DNA of 64,000 nt from Streptomyces sp. Tue 6430 (GTDB taxonomy: Bacteria > Actinomycetota > Actinomycetes > Streptomycetales > Streptomycetaceae): contig JAKGSH010000010.1 in the NCBI GenBank assembly GCA_021568835.1, forward strand, positions 1,302,001 to 1,366,000, written 5' to 3'. A model generated the notes under the pieces. That model searched no databases. It was not told the origin of the DNA and saw nothing but the letters and a program-made list of their open reading frames with translations. Made by a program: the position numbers and the translations under genes. Shown here piece after piece: positions 1 to 7,639 of the stretch; position 1 is the stretch's first letter; every line of letters begins with the position of its first letter.

Positions 1-106
1 CGAGCGGCTGCACGAGCGCTGCCGCGAGGGCTGCCGCGGTGACCGCGGCGACCCGTCCGGCACGGGTGGTGCGGCGCGTCCCGGGCGCCGGCCATCTCGG
101 TGTCAC
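1..106 (-). CDS. Secreted protein, N-terminal fragment (probably pullulanase-type glycosidase)
   Basis: Only the first 35 codons are inside the window; the gene runs off the left edge. The start is GTG at 106 with AGGAG at 116-120, nine bases upstream. The peptide (VTPRWPAPGTRRTTRAGRV, then AAVTAAAALAAALVQPL) is a signal peptide: arginine-rich n-region followed by an Ala/Val/Leu core. A secreted protein next to alpha-amylase and the maltodextrin transporter, preceded by the same GCAAG/CTTGC elements (211-260), is most likely the pullulanase or second amylase that follows this operon in related Streptomyces. The function is inferred from neighbours only; no catalytic domain is visible. Confidence 0.6.
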   Translation of the reverse strand, partial: MTPRWPAPGTRRTTRAGRVAAVTAAALAAALVQPL

Positions 107-210
107 AGGTGTGAACTCCTTGCGATTACGGCTCAGTGGGTCCGACCCCTGCGCCACGGGACGGCTGTGTCGCCGGGCGCCGGCGCGACCGTAACCCCGA
201 CGAAAGGCTT

Positions 211-260
211 ACAGCAAGGGTCGTGAAAGGCTCGGTAAGAAATTTCACGACCCTTGCTGT
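211..260. promoter_or_regulatory. Perfect 18-bp inverted repeat with GCAAG/CTTGC elements
   Basis: The arms at 211-228 (ACAGCAAGGGTCGTGAAA) and 243-260 are exact reverse complements separated by 14 bases. Each arm contains one GCAAG/CTTGC pentamer, the element also seen in front of amylase, malE and malR. It lies between the amylase stop and the start of the next leftward gene. It could be the amylase terminator, a MalR operator pair for the downstream gene, or both. Confidence 0.6.
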
Positions 261-309
261 CACACGGTCAGGTCACACGGTCAGGTCACGCGGTCAGGTC
301 ACGCGGTCA
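258..309 (-). repeat. 13-bp tandem repeat x4 starting at the amylase stop codon
   Basis: Read on the minus strand, four contiguous 13-bp units (TGACCGCGTGACC, same, then two with CGTG for CGCG) begin exactly at the TGA stop of the amylase and run downstream. The last unit differs only in its final base. Unit positions: 309-297, 296-284, 283-271, 270-258. Confidence 0.9.
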
Positions 310-1680
310 GCAACTGGACTTGCCCGCGTAGACGGCCAGCGCCGCGTTGGCGCCGAGGGTGGCGGTGAGCTGGCCGCTCGAGTTGACCGTCACCGTCGTG
401 TTGTTCTGCACGTTGCAGTACGTCCCGGCGGGCAGCGAGGTCTGGTAGGTCCGGCTCAGGGAACCGCTCTCGTGGTTGATCGCGACGAAGCCCTTGGAGC
501 CCCGGCCGAAGGCGATCGCGTCGCCCCCGTTGTCCCACCAGTTGGTCACCGACTGGCCGCGGGTGGCGTTGCGGAAGGCGACCATGCGCTGGATCTCGGG
601 CCAGGCGTGCTGGCACTTCCAGCCGTTCTGCCAGCAGGCGGTCACGGAGCCGCCGTTCGGCGGGCCGGCGTCCGTGTCGGAGAACTCGTAACCGGAGTTG
701 ATGTCCGGGGCGCCGTAGGGCCAGGCCAGCATGAAGACGTTGGCCAGCGTGTAGGTGGCGCCGTCCTTGTAGCTGAGCGTGGAGCCGTTGCGCTCGGTGT
801 CGTGGTTGTCGACGAAGACGCCGGAGACGGAGCTGTTCATGTAGCCCCAGCCCTCGCCGTAGTTCTTCAGGTAGGCGAGGTTCTCGTTGTTGAAGACCCG
901 CTTGAGGTCGTAGGCGTACCGGAACTCCTGGACGTCGCCGTTGCCGGTGTACTCGGTGGGCTGGACGGCCTCGCCGCTGCCGTAGATGACCTCCTGCTTC
1001 CAGTACACCGACGGGTTGCTCAGCCGGGACTTGATGTTCGCGAGGTCGGCGGCCGCGATGTGCTTGGCGCCGTCGACGCGGAAGCCGTCGACGCCGAGGG
1101 AGAGCAGGTCGTTCAGGTACCTGGCGATGGCCCCGCGGACGTAGTCCTCGCCGGTGTCGAGGTCGGCGAGGCCGACCAGTTCGCAGTTCTGGACGTTCCA
1201 GCGGTCGGCGTAGTTGGTGACCTGGGAGGTGCAGTTGTCGAAGTCGTACGAGGAGTACAGGCCGGGGTAGTTGTACTTCGTGTACGACGAGCCGCCGGTG
1301 CCGGTGCCGCTGCCCGCGGACATGTGGTTGACGACCGCGTCGGCGACGACCTTCACACCGGCCGCGTGGCAGGTGTTCACCATGTTCTGGAAGGCCGCGC
1401 GGTCGCCGAGGCGTCCGGCGATCTTGTAGCTGACCGGCTGGTACGACGTCCACCACTGCGCGCCCTGTATGTGCTCGGCGGGCGGGGAGACCTGCACGTA
1501 TCCGTAGCCGGCGGGGCCGAGGGTGTTGGCGCACTCCCTGGCGACGGAGGCGAAGTTCCACTCGAAGAGGACGGCGGTGACGTCCTTGGTGCCGGGCGGG
1601 GAGGCCTGCGCCAAGGACGGGGTCATGACAAGGGCGGCGGCCGAGAGGGCCAGCGCCCCCGAGAGGGTTCTGCGTGCCAT
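307..1680 (-). CDS. Secreted alpha-amylase (GH13)
   Basis: Endo-acting alpha-1,4-glucanase exported to degrade starch. It has 457 aa from ATG 1680, preceded by AAGGAA. The signal peptide MARRTLSGALALSAAALVMTPSLAQA is followed by the mature start SPPGTKDVTAVLFEWNFASV. GH13 catalytic residues are visible: the Asp in GFRVDGAKH, the Glu in WKQEVIYGSGE and the Asp in FVDNHDTER. The protein stops after the C-terminal beta domain (…LAVYAGKSSC), so it lacks the starch-binding CBM20 domain that many Streptomyces amylases of about 560 aa carry. The promoter at 1717-1743 carries mal-type elements, consistent with MalR control. Family assignment is certain; the gene symbol is left open. Confidence 0.95.
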   Translation of the reverse strand: MARRTLSGALALSAAALVMTPSLAQASPPGTKDVTAVLFEWNFASVARECANTLGPAGYGYVQVSPPAEHIQGAQWWTSYQPVSYKIAGRLGDRAAFQNMVNTCHAAGVKVVADAVVNHMSAGSGTGTGGSSYTKYNYPGLYSSYDFDNCTSQVTNYADRWNVQNCELVGLADLDTGEDYVRGAIARYLNDLLSLGVDGFRVDGAKHIAAADLANIKSRLSNPSVYWKQEVIYGSGEAVQPTEYTGNGDVQEFRYAYDLKRVFNNENLAYLKNYGEGWGYMNSSVSGVFVDNHDTERNGSTLSYKDGATYTLANVFMLAWPYGAPDINSGYEFSDTDAGPPNGGSVTACWQNGWKCQHAWPEIQRMVAFRNATRGQSVTNWWDNGGDAIAFGRGSKGFVAINHESGSLSRTYQTSLPAGTYCNVQNNTTVTVNSSGQLTATLGANAALAVYAGKSSC

Positions 1681-1716
1681 GTGGGGTTCCTTCGACGTTG
1701 AAGGGTGTTGAAGATT

Positions 1717-1743
1717 CTTGCTGAAAGATTCCAGCAACCTTGC
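1717..1743 (-). promoter_or_regulatory. Probable MalR operator of the amylase gene
   Basis: The inverted repeat TTGCTGAAAGATTCCAGCAA (1718-1737) is flanked by CTTGC at 1717-1721 and again at 1739-1743. It lies 38-63 bases upstream of the amylase start. The same pentamers occur in the malE-malR intergenic region. Assignment to MalR is inferred from context and from the known MalR control of Streptomyces amylases. Confidence 0.6.
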
Positions 1744-1761
1744 GGTGACGCAGATGTTAAA

Positions 1762-1789
1762 GGCCCGCTGCCTGAAAAGGCAGCGGGCC
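1762..1789 (-). terminator. Terminator downstream of aglA
   Basis: A perfect 11-bp stem (GGCCCGCTGCC / GGCAGCGGGCC) with a 6-nt loop. On the minus strand it is followed by TTTAA. It lies about 170 bases after the aglA stop and before the amylase promoter, so it ends the mal operon transcript. Confidence 0.8.
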
Positions 1790-1916
1790 GGGAGAAGTTG
1801 ATGCAAGAAGTTTCGCGGGACCGTCAGGCCGTGGCGGACCGGACCGTCAGGTCACGTCGGAGCGAACCGGACCGAATCGGTCCGGTCTGGTCCGCTCCGG
1901 TCCGCTCCGGTCCGGA

Positions 1917-1970
1917 CCGGCAGGCCGTGGCGAACCGTCAGTCCGTGGCGAACCGTCAGTCCGTGGCGAA
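1917..1970 (-). repeat. 18-bp tandem repeat duplicating the end of aglA
   Basis: Three contiguous 18-bp units on the minus strand. The first (1970-1953, TTCGCCACGGACTGACGG) contains the last four codons of aglA (Phe-Ala-Thr-Asp) and its TGA. The second (1952-1935) is identical. The third (1934-1917) has two substitutions. A fourth, diverged copy lies at 1821-1838. Confidence 0.9.
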
Positions 1971-3650
1971 CCACACCGTGGTGTCCGCCGGAAGCCCCGT
2001 CCCGCCGTCCGTCTCGCTCAGCTCACCGCTGGCGAGCAGGACACGGCCGTAGGACGGGACGGTCACCGGCGCACCGGTGGTGTTGGCGACGCACACGAAC
2101 GCGCCGCGCCGGAACGCCAGGACGCCCTCGGGGGCGCGCAGCCACTCCACCGAGTCGCCCGCGCCGAGGTCCGGCCGGGACCGGCGCAGCGCCAGCGCCG
2201 AGCGGTACAGCTCCAGCGTCGAACCGGGCACGCCCTGCTGCGCCTCGACGCTCAGCTCGGCCCAGCCCGCGGGCTGCGGCAGCCAGCTGCCGCCGCCGCC
2301 GAAGCCGTACGACGAGCCCTCGCGGGTCCACGGGATCGGGACCCGGCAGCCGTCGCGGAAGCCGTCCTGGCCGGCGCCGCGGAAGTACGCCGGGTCCTGG
2401 CGGACCTCGTCGGGCAGGTCGACGACGTCCGGCAGCCCCAGTTCCTCGCCCTGGTAGACGTAGGCGGAACCGGGCAGCGCCAGCATCAGCAGGCTGGCCG
2501 CGCGGGCGCGCCGGAGGCCGAGGGCCCGGTCGCCCGCCGTGCGGATCTGGGTGCCGAGACCGGGCGGGTTGGCGAAGCGGGTGGCGTGCCGGGTGACGTC
2601 GTGGTTGGAGAGCACCCAGGTGGCGGGGGCGCCGACCGGGCGCATGGCCTCCAGGGTGCGGTCGACGACCTCGCGCAGCTCCTTGGCGTCCCACTCGGTC
2701 GCCAGGTACTGGAAGTTGAAGGCCTGGTGCAGTTCGTCGGGGCGGACGTAGTTGGCGGTCCGCTCGACGGTCGGGGTCCACGCCTCGGCGACGAAGATGC
2801 GCTCGCCGGCGTACTCGTCGAGGACCAGGCGCCACTGCCGGTAGACCTCGTGCACGCCGTCCTGGTCGAAGAACGGCATGACATCGTTGCCCAGCAGCTT
2901 GAGCTGGTCGTGGGACCCCAGGTCGGGCAGCCCCGGCGCCTTCACCAGGCCGTGCGCCACGTCGATGCGGAAGCCGTCGACGCCGATGTCGAGCCAGAAC
3001 CGCAGGATGGAGCGGAACTCGTCGCCGACGGCCGGGTGTTCCCAGTTGAAGTCGGGCTGCTCGGGCGCGAAGAGGTGCAGGTACCACTCGCCGGGCGTGC
3101 CGTCGGGCTCGGTCACCCGGGTCCAGGCCGGGCCGCCGAAGATGGACTCCCAGTCGTTGGGCGGCAGTTCGCCGTCCACGCCCTTGCCGGGGCGGAAGTG
3201 GTAGCGGTCGCGCAGCGCGGAGCCGGGGCCCTCGGCGAGCGCCCGCTTGAACCACTCGTGCTGGTCGGAGGAGTGGTTGGGGACCAGGTCGACGATGATC
3301 CTGAGACCCAGCCCGTGGGCGTCGCGGATCAGGGCGTCGGCGTCCAGGAGGTTGCCGAACATCGGGTCGACGGCACGGTAGTCGGCGACGTCGTAGCCGG
3401 CGTCGGCCTGCGGCGAGGCGTAGAAGGGGCTCAGCCACACGGCGTCCACGCCGAGGTCGCGCAGGTACGGGAGTCGGGAGCGTACGCCCTCCAGGTCGCC
3501 CATGCCGTCGCCGTTGCTGTCGGCGAAACTGCGCGGGTACACCTGGTAGATGACCGCGTCCCGCCACCAGTCGCCGCGCTGCGCGACGGTGGCGACGGCC
3601 GGGGCGGGCCGGGTGGTCGGGGCCGGGGCGGCGGAGTGCTGCTGGCTCAT
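1956..3650 (-). CDS. aglA: Alpha-glucosidase of the maltodextrin operon (GH13)
   Basis: Cytoplasmic exo-glucosidase that hydrolyses imported maltose and maltodextrins. It has 564 aa from ATG 3650 with AAGGAAG just upstream; an apparent open frame further upstream merely overlaps malG out of frame. GH13 landmarks are the N-terminal WWRDAVIYQVYPRSFADSNGDGMGDL segment (shown in two parts: WWRDAVIYQVYPRSF and ADSNGDGMGDL), VDLVPNHSSDQHEWF, the nucleophile in GFRIDVAHG, the acid in IFVAEAW and the third Asp in WVLSNHDVTRH. No signal peptide is present. It is the last gene of the malE-malF-malG-aglA transcript, separated from malG by 305 bases that hold a strong hairpin. The C-terminal codons form the first unit of an 18-bp tandem repeat. 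Confidence 0.93.
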   Translation of the reverse strand: MSQQHSAAPAPTTRPAPAVATVAQRGDWWRDAVIYQVYPRSFADSNGDGMGDLEGVRSRLPYLRDLGVDAVWLSPFYASPQADAGYDVADYRAVDPMFGNLLDADALIRDAHGLGLRIIVDLVPNHSSDQHEWFKRALAEGPGSALRDRYHFRPGKGVDGELPPNDWESIFGGPAWTRVTEPDGTPGEWYLHLFAPEQPDFNWEHPAVGDEFRSILRFWLDIGVDGFRIDVAHGLVKAPGLPDLGSHDQLKLLGNDVMPFFDQDGVHEVYRQWRLVLDEYAGERIFVAEAWTPTVERTANYVRPDELHQAFNFQYLATEWDAKELREVVDRTLEAMRPVGAPATWVLSNHDVTRHATRFANPPGLGTQIRTAGDRALGLRRARAASLLMLALPGSAYVYQGEELGLPDVVDLPDEVRQDPAYFRGAGQDGFRDGCRVPIPWTREGSSYGFGGGGSWLPQPAGWAELSVEAQQGVPGSTLELYRSALALRRSRPDLGAGDSVEWLRAPEGVLAFRRGAFVCVANTTGAPVTVPSYGRVLLASGELSETDGGTGLPADTTVWFATD

Positions 3651-3761
3651 GGCTTCCTTGAGGCGGTGGGTGTCCCCCGCCCGAGCGAGGTCGGGTGCGG
3701 GAGAGGAGTCATCGGGTTCGGGCGGATGTGCGGCGGTGCCGGAGGTACGGCGGTGGCTGAC

Positions 3762-3809
3762 GAGGCGGCCGCGGTCACAGCGGGGTCGGATGGTGACCGC
3801 GGCCGCCTC
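3762..3809 (-). terminator. 17-bp hairpin between malG and aglA
   Basis: Perfect arms GAGGCGGCCGCGGTCAC (3762-3778) and its complement (3793-3809) are separated by 14 bases in the 305-base malG-aglA gap. There is no U tract. It is probably a partial terminator or mRNA-stabilising structure that sets aglA expression relative to the transporter genes. The rest of the gap (3651-3761, 3810-3955) is GC-rich with no other signal I can support. Confidence 0.6.
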
Positions 3810-3955
3810 GGGTCTTCGGCGGGCAGCGCCCTCGGCGGGGCGCGGGCCGGGTCCGCCCGCGGGCTCGGCCCGCGCGGGGCGGCGCCGGGAGCGGCCGCGG
3901 CGGGACCGCGGCCGGTGCTCGACGGCGGTCGCGCGACCGCCCTCCCGGCGGGGCG

Positions 3956-4861
3956 TCACCCCTTCGTGCCACCCGCGGTCAGACCGGTCACCATGTTCTT
4001 CTGCACGAGGTAGAAGAACGCGGAGACCGGTATCGCGATCAGCACCGCGGTGGCTGCCATCAGGTTGCGCTGTGCGTCGTGCTCGCTGACGAAGCTCTGG
4101 AGTCCGACGGCGAGCGTGTACTTCTCGTCGTCCAGCAGGAACGTGGTGGCGAAGGCGACCTCGCCGAAGGCCGTGATGAAGCTGTAGAACGCGGCCACGG
4201 CGAGGCCCGGCTTGGCGAGCGGCAGGATCAGCCGCGCGAAGGTGCCGAAGGGGGTGAGCCCGTCGACCCGGCCGGCCTCGTCGATCTCGAACGGGATGGT
4301 GTCGAAGTAGCCCTTGAGCAGCCAGGCGCAGTACGGCACCGCGGTCGAGCAGTAGACCAGGATCAGACCGAGGTAGGTGTCGATGAGCTGGAGGTCCGAC
4401 AGGATCTGGTACATCGGCACCATCAGCACGGCGACCGGGAACATCTGGGTCACCAGCAGCACCCACATGAACTTCCGGTAGCCGGGGAAGCGCATGCGGG
4501 AGACCGCGTAGCCGGTGGTGGCGGCGATCATCACGCCGATCACCGTGGTGCCCAGCGAGACGATCAGCGAGCTCTTCAGCCAGTCGAAGAAGTTCGTCTC
4601 CTGGAGGACGAACGTGTAGTTGTCGAAGGTCATCTTCGACCAGATGCGCCCGGGGTGGAGGTAGTCGTCCTTGTCCGGGCCGAGCGAGAGGTAGACCAGC
4701 CAGGCGATCGGGAAGAGCGCGATCAGCGAGGCGGTGACCAGCACGCCGTGCGAGGCGAGCGAGGCGAGGGCGCCGCGCTCCTCGCGTCCCCGGGCCTTGC
4801 CGGGGGCGGCCGCGGGCCGCTCGGTCACGTCGGCGGAGGTCTCGGCGGTGGTGGTACTCAT
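3956..4861 (-). CDS. malG: Maltodextrin ABC transporter permease MalG
   Basis: Integral membrane subunit of the maltose/maltodextrin importer. It has 301 aa from ATG 4861. About 35 polar N-terminal residues precede a first membrane span (GVLVTASLIALFPIAWLVYLSL), with five further spans. The EAA loop that contacts the ATPase is EAGRVDGLTPFGTFARLILP, near residue 205. The family ending …VTGLTAGGTKG is typical of MalG. The gene lies 13 bases downstream of malF, so the two are co-translated. No ATPase gene is present in the operon; in Streptomyces this importer uses the shared ATPase MsiK encoded elsewhere, so the missing malK is expected. Confidence 0.94.
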   Translation of the reverse strand: MSTTTAETSADVTERPAAAPGKARGREERGALASLASHGVLVTASLIALFPIAWLVYLSLGPDKDDYLHPGRIWSKMTFDNYTFVLQETNFFDWLKSSLIVSLGTTVIGVMIAATTGYAVSRMRFPGYRKFMWVLLVTQMFPVAVLMVPMYQILSDLQLIDTYLGLILVYCSTAVPYCAWLLKGYFDTIPFEIDEAGRVDGLTPFGTFARLILPLAKPGLAVAAFYSFITAFGEVAFATTFLLDDEKYTLAVGLQSFVSEHDAQRNLMAATAVLIAIPVSAFFYLVQKNMVTGLTAGGTKG

Positions 4862-4874
4862 GGGAACTCCTGCC

Positions 4875-5876
4875 TCAGATCGCGAGCTGCTGCTCGTTGC
4901 GGTTCAGCCAGCGGCGGTAGAACGAGGTGAAGACGATCAGGATGGCCAGCAGCAGGATGCCGTAGGCCGCCGACTGGGCGAAGTCACGCGGCTGCTGTCC
5001 GAAGCCGAGGTAGTACGCCCAGGTGACGAGGATCTGGGCGTCCGGCGCGGTGTTGCCGAACAGCAGGAAGATCACGGCGAACTGGTTGAAGGTCCAGATG
5101 ATGCCGAGGAGGACGACGGTCGAGCTGACCGAGCGCAGGCCGGGCAGGGTGACGTAGCGGAACCGCTGCCAGGCGCTCGCGCCGTCCATCTCGGCGGCCT
5201 CGTAGAGCGAGGAGTCGATGGACTGCAGGCCGCCGAGGAGGGAGACCATCATGAACGGCACGCCGCACCAGGTGTTGACCATGATCGCGGCGAACCGCTG
5301 CCAGAAGCTGTCCTCCAGCCATAGCGGCGCCGGCAGGTGCAGGCTCTCCAGGGCGGAGTTGACGAGGCCGCCGTCGGCGAGCATGAACCGCCAGCCGAAG
5401 ACGGTGACGAAGGTCGGCACGGCCCAGGGCAGGACCAGGATCAGCCGGTAGAAGGTGCGTCCGCGCAGCTTCTGGTTGAGCAGGAGGGCGAGGCCGAGAC
5501 CGATGGTGTAGTGCAGGGCGACACAGGCCGCCGTCCAGACGATCGTCCAGAGGAAGTGCGACCAGAAGCGGTCGTAGGCGGTCTCGCCCCACAGGATGTC
5601 GGCGTAGTTGTCCAGGCCGATGAACCTGTAGGTGGCCTCGATCTCGTTGACGCCGATCGTGCGGGCCGTGTTGAGGCTGTTGGCGTCGGTGAGGGTGAGG
5701 TACATGCCGTACCCGAGGGGGTACAGCACGAGGACGCCGAGGACGACCACCACGGGGATGATCATGACGTAGGCGTACCAGTGCTTCCGGTAACCGTGCT
5801 TCAGGCGCTGACCCAGCCCGGGGCGCGGCGCGTCACCGCGGCGTTTGCCGGTCGCGCGGTCGATGGCGACTGTCAT
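4875..5876 (-). CDS. malF: Maltodextrin ABC transporter permease MalF
   Basis: Partner permease of MalG. It has 333 aa from ATG 5876, with a GAAGG motif about 11 bases upstream. The first membrane span is YAYVMIIPVVVVLGVLVLYP, followed by a periplasmic-type loop and five more spans. The EAA loop is EAAEMDGASAWQRFRYVTLP, near residue 220. It starts 107 bases after the malE stop, across a strong hairpin (5931-5976) that probably lowers malFG expression relative to malE. An upstream in-frame ATG would add 16 residues but lacks a ribosome site. Confidence 0.94.
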   Translation of the reverse strand: MTVAIDRATGKRRGDAPRPGLGQRLKHGYRKHWYAYVMIIPVVVVLGVLVLYPLGYGMYLTLTDANSLNTARTIGVNEIEATYRFIGLDNYADILWGETAYDRFWSHFLWTIVWTAACVALHYTIGLGLALLLNQKLRGRTFYRLILVLPWAVPTFVTVFGWRFMLADGGLVNSALESLHLPAPLWLEDSFWQRFAAIMVNTWCGVPFMMVSLLGGLQSIDSSLYEAAEMDGASAWQRFRYVTLPGLRSVSSTVVLLGIIWTFNQFAVIFLLFGNTAPDAQILVTWAYYLGFGQQPRDFAQSAAYGILLLAILIVFTSFYRRWLNRNEQQLAI

Positions 5877-5930
5877 GGTTCGACACCTTCTGGAAATTCG
5901 AAGATCGGGGGCGGGCTGGGGCACAGGCCG

Positions 5931-5976
5931 GTGGCCGCCGGATCACTCCCCGTGTTCGGGGTGATCCGGCGGCCAC
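5931..5976 (-). terminator. Intercistronic hairpin between malE and malF
   Basis: Perfect 16-bp arms GTGGCCGCCGGATCAC (5931-5946) and complement (5961-5976), with CCC/GGG pairing inside the loop. It follows the malE stop directly. Such stems are common after the binding-protein gene of ABC operons, where they protect the 5' message and cut read-through to the permease genes. Confidence 0.75.
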
Positions 5977-5983
5977 GCGGGGC

Positions 5984-7258
5984 TCACTTGCTGAAGTCCG
6001 GCACCAGCTTGGCGATGGCGGTCTCGGCGGTGCTCAGGCCCTTGTCGAGGGTGACCTTGCCGCCCGCGATCTTGGGCAGTTCGTCGTCCAGCGGGCCCCA
6101 CAGGGAGCTGTACTCCGGCAGCGCCGGGCGCGGCTGGGCGGCGGACAGCACGGTCTGGTAGCCGGCGATGCCCGGGTCGGCCTTGACCTCGGCGGTGTAG
6201 GCGTCGTCGCGCGTCGGCAGCGTGGAGTTCTTCTGCGCGATGGTCGCCTGGGACTTCGCGGAGGCCATGAAGTTGACGAACTTCAGCGCGGCCTTCTGGT
6301 GGGCGGCGTCCGAGCCGGCGTAGACCGAGAGGTTGTGGCCGCCGGTCGGTGCGCCCGCCTTGCCGGTGGAGCCGGCCGGGACGGTGGCGATGCCCAGGTT
6401 GCCCTTGTCCGCGAAGGCCGAACCCTTGTAGAAGTTCGTGATCTCCCACGGGCCCTGGACGATGGCCGCGACCTTGCCGTTGACGAACGCGTCCTGGATG
6501 TGGGCGTAGGCGTCGGCGGTGGTGTCCGCCTTGTGCAGGCCCTTGCCGTCGAAGAGGCCGAGCCAGGTGCCGTACGCCTTCTTCGCCGCCGCCGCGTTGA
6601 CGGTGATCTTCTTGGCGTCGGCGTCGACGGTGTCGGTGCCCTCGCCGTAGAGGAAGGACTGGGCGTAGTAGGCCTGGGTGGAGCCCCAGTAGCCGTCGAC
6701 GCCGGTCTTGTCCTTGATCGTGGCGGCGGCCTTCTTCAGGTCGTCCCAGGTCTTGGGCGCCTCGGTGATGCCGGCCTTGGCGAAGATCGCCTTGTTGTAG
6801 ACGAGCGCGAGGGTGTCGGTGACGAACGGCACGCCGTACGTCTTGCCCTCGTACTTCGCCTGCTCGACCAGGTTCGACTTGAACTTGTCCTGCTCGGCGA
6901 GGGCCTCGGTGCCGTCCAGCGGCAGGAAGAAGCCCTTCTTGGCGAAGGCGGGGGTCCAGCCGACCTCGGAGCGCAGCACGTCCGGGGCGCCCTTGGAACC
7001 GGCGGCGGTGTCGAACTTGTTCTGCGCCTGGTCGAAGGGGACGTTGACGTACTTGACCTTGACGTCCTTGTTGGCGGCCTCGAACTCCTTGACCAGGGCC
7101 TGGTACGTCGGCGCCTCGTTGGTCGCGTTGGAGGTGTCCCACCAGGTGATGGTGACCGGGCCGTCGGCCGAGTCGCCGCTGTCGCTGTCTCCGCCGCAGG
7201 CCGTCGCCGCGAGGGCGAGGGACGCCACCAGCGCGGTGGCCGCTATGCCACGCCGCAT
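5984..7258 (-). CDS. malE: Maltodextrin-binding lipoprotein MalE
   Basis: Extracellular solute-binding protein (SBP family 1) tethered to the membrane by lipid. It has 424 aa from ATG 7258 with AAGGAG seven bases upstream. The signal peptide ends in the lipobox LAATAC, with Cys21 as the lipidated residue, followed by an acidic linker (GGDSDSGDSADG). The binding fold starts at VTITWWDTSNATNEAPTY. It is the first gene of malEFG-aglA, transcribed divergently from malR, with GCAAG/CTTGC elements in the shared promoter region. Confidence 0.95.
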   Translation of the reverse strand: MRRGIAATALVASLALAATACGGDSDSGDSADGPVTITWWDTSNATNEAPTYQALVKEFEAANKDVKVKYVNVPFDQAQNKFDTAAGSKGAPDVLRSEVGWTPAFAKKGFFLPLDGTEALAEQDKFKSNLVEQAKYEGKTYGVPFVTDTLALVYNKAIFAKAGITEAPKTWDDLKKAAATIKDKTGVDGYWGSTQAYYAQSFLYGEGTDTVDADAKKITVNAAAAKKAYGTWLGLFDGKGLHKADTTADAYAHIQDAFVNGKVAAIVQGPWEITNFYKGSAFADKGNLGIATVPAGSTGKAGAPTGGHNLSVYAGSDAAHQKAALKFVNFMASAKSQATIAQKNSTLPTRDDAYTAEVKADPGIAGYQTVLSAAQPRPALPEYSSLWGPLDDELPKIAGGKVTLDKGLSTAETAIAKLVPDFSK

Positions 7259-7382
7259 TGAGTTCTCCTTGAGGGTGAAAGCCCGTGTAGCCCAGGGAGC
7301 GGCCCCGTCCGCCGCCCCTGTCGACTTGCCGACTGCGCCTTTGCGGCCGCCGGGCGTCCAGAACGTAACAGCGATGTAAGCG

Positions 7383-7523
7383 TTGCGAAAGACCTTGCAG
7401 AAAAGAAGCGCAAGAGATCTCCGAAGTTATTCGGACGTGACCTCTCAGCGACCGTCATGAGACGCTTGTTTTCAACGGTGGAGCGGTCAGGGGCGGGTTG
7501 TGCAAGACTCTGCAAGCTCTTGC
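7383..7523. promoter_or_regulatory. malE-malR divergent control region with GCAAG/CTTGC sites
   Basis: Pentamers CTTGC (7394-7398), GCAAG (7410-7414, forming an inverted pair over 11 bases), GCAAG (7502-7506), GCAAG (7512-7516) and CTTGC (7519-7523) occur in two groups. The first group is upstream of malE and the second upstream of malR. TTGCGAAAG at 7383-7391 is a further partial copy. They are read as MalR operators serving malE and malR itself. Confidence 0.65.
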
Positions 7524-7639
7524 CATCACTTTCACGAGGGAGCGCGATGACGCAGCAGCCCGGCCGGGGCCGTCCGACAGGTCGCCCGAGGCGTCCGTTT
7601 GGTGTGCAAGGGGACACCTGGCCGGTACAGTCCAACCCT

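Noticed and set aside
1705..2052. Open frame on the plus strand between amylase and aglA
   Set aside because: It runs through a promoter, a terminator and simple repeats; not a gene.
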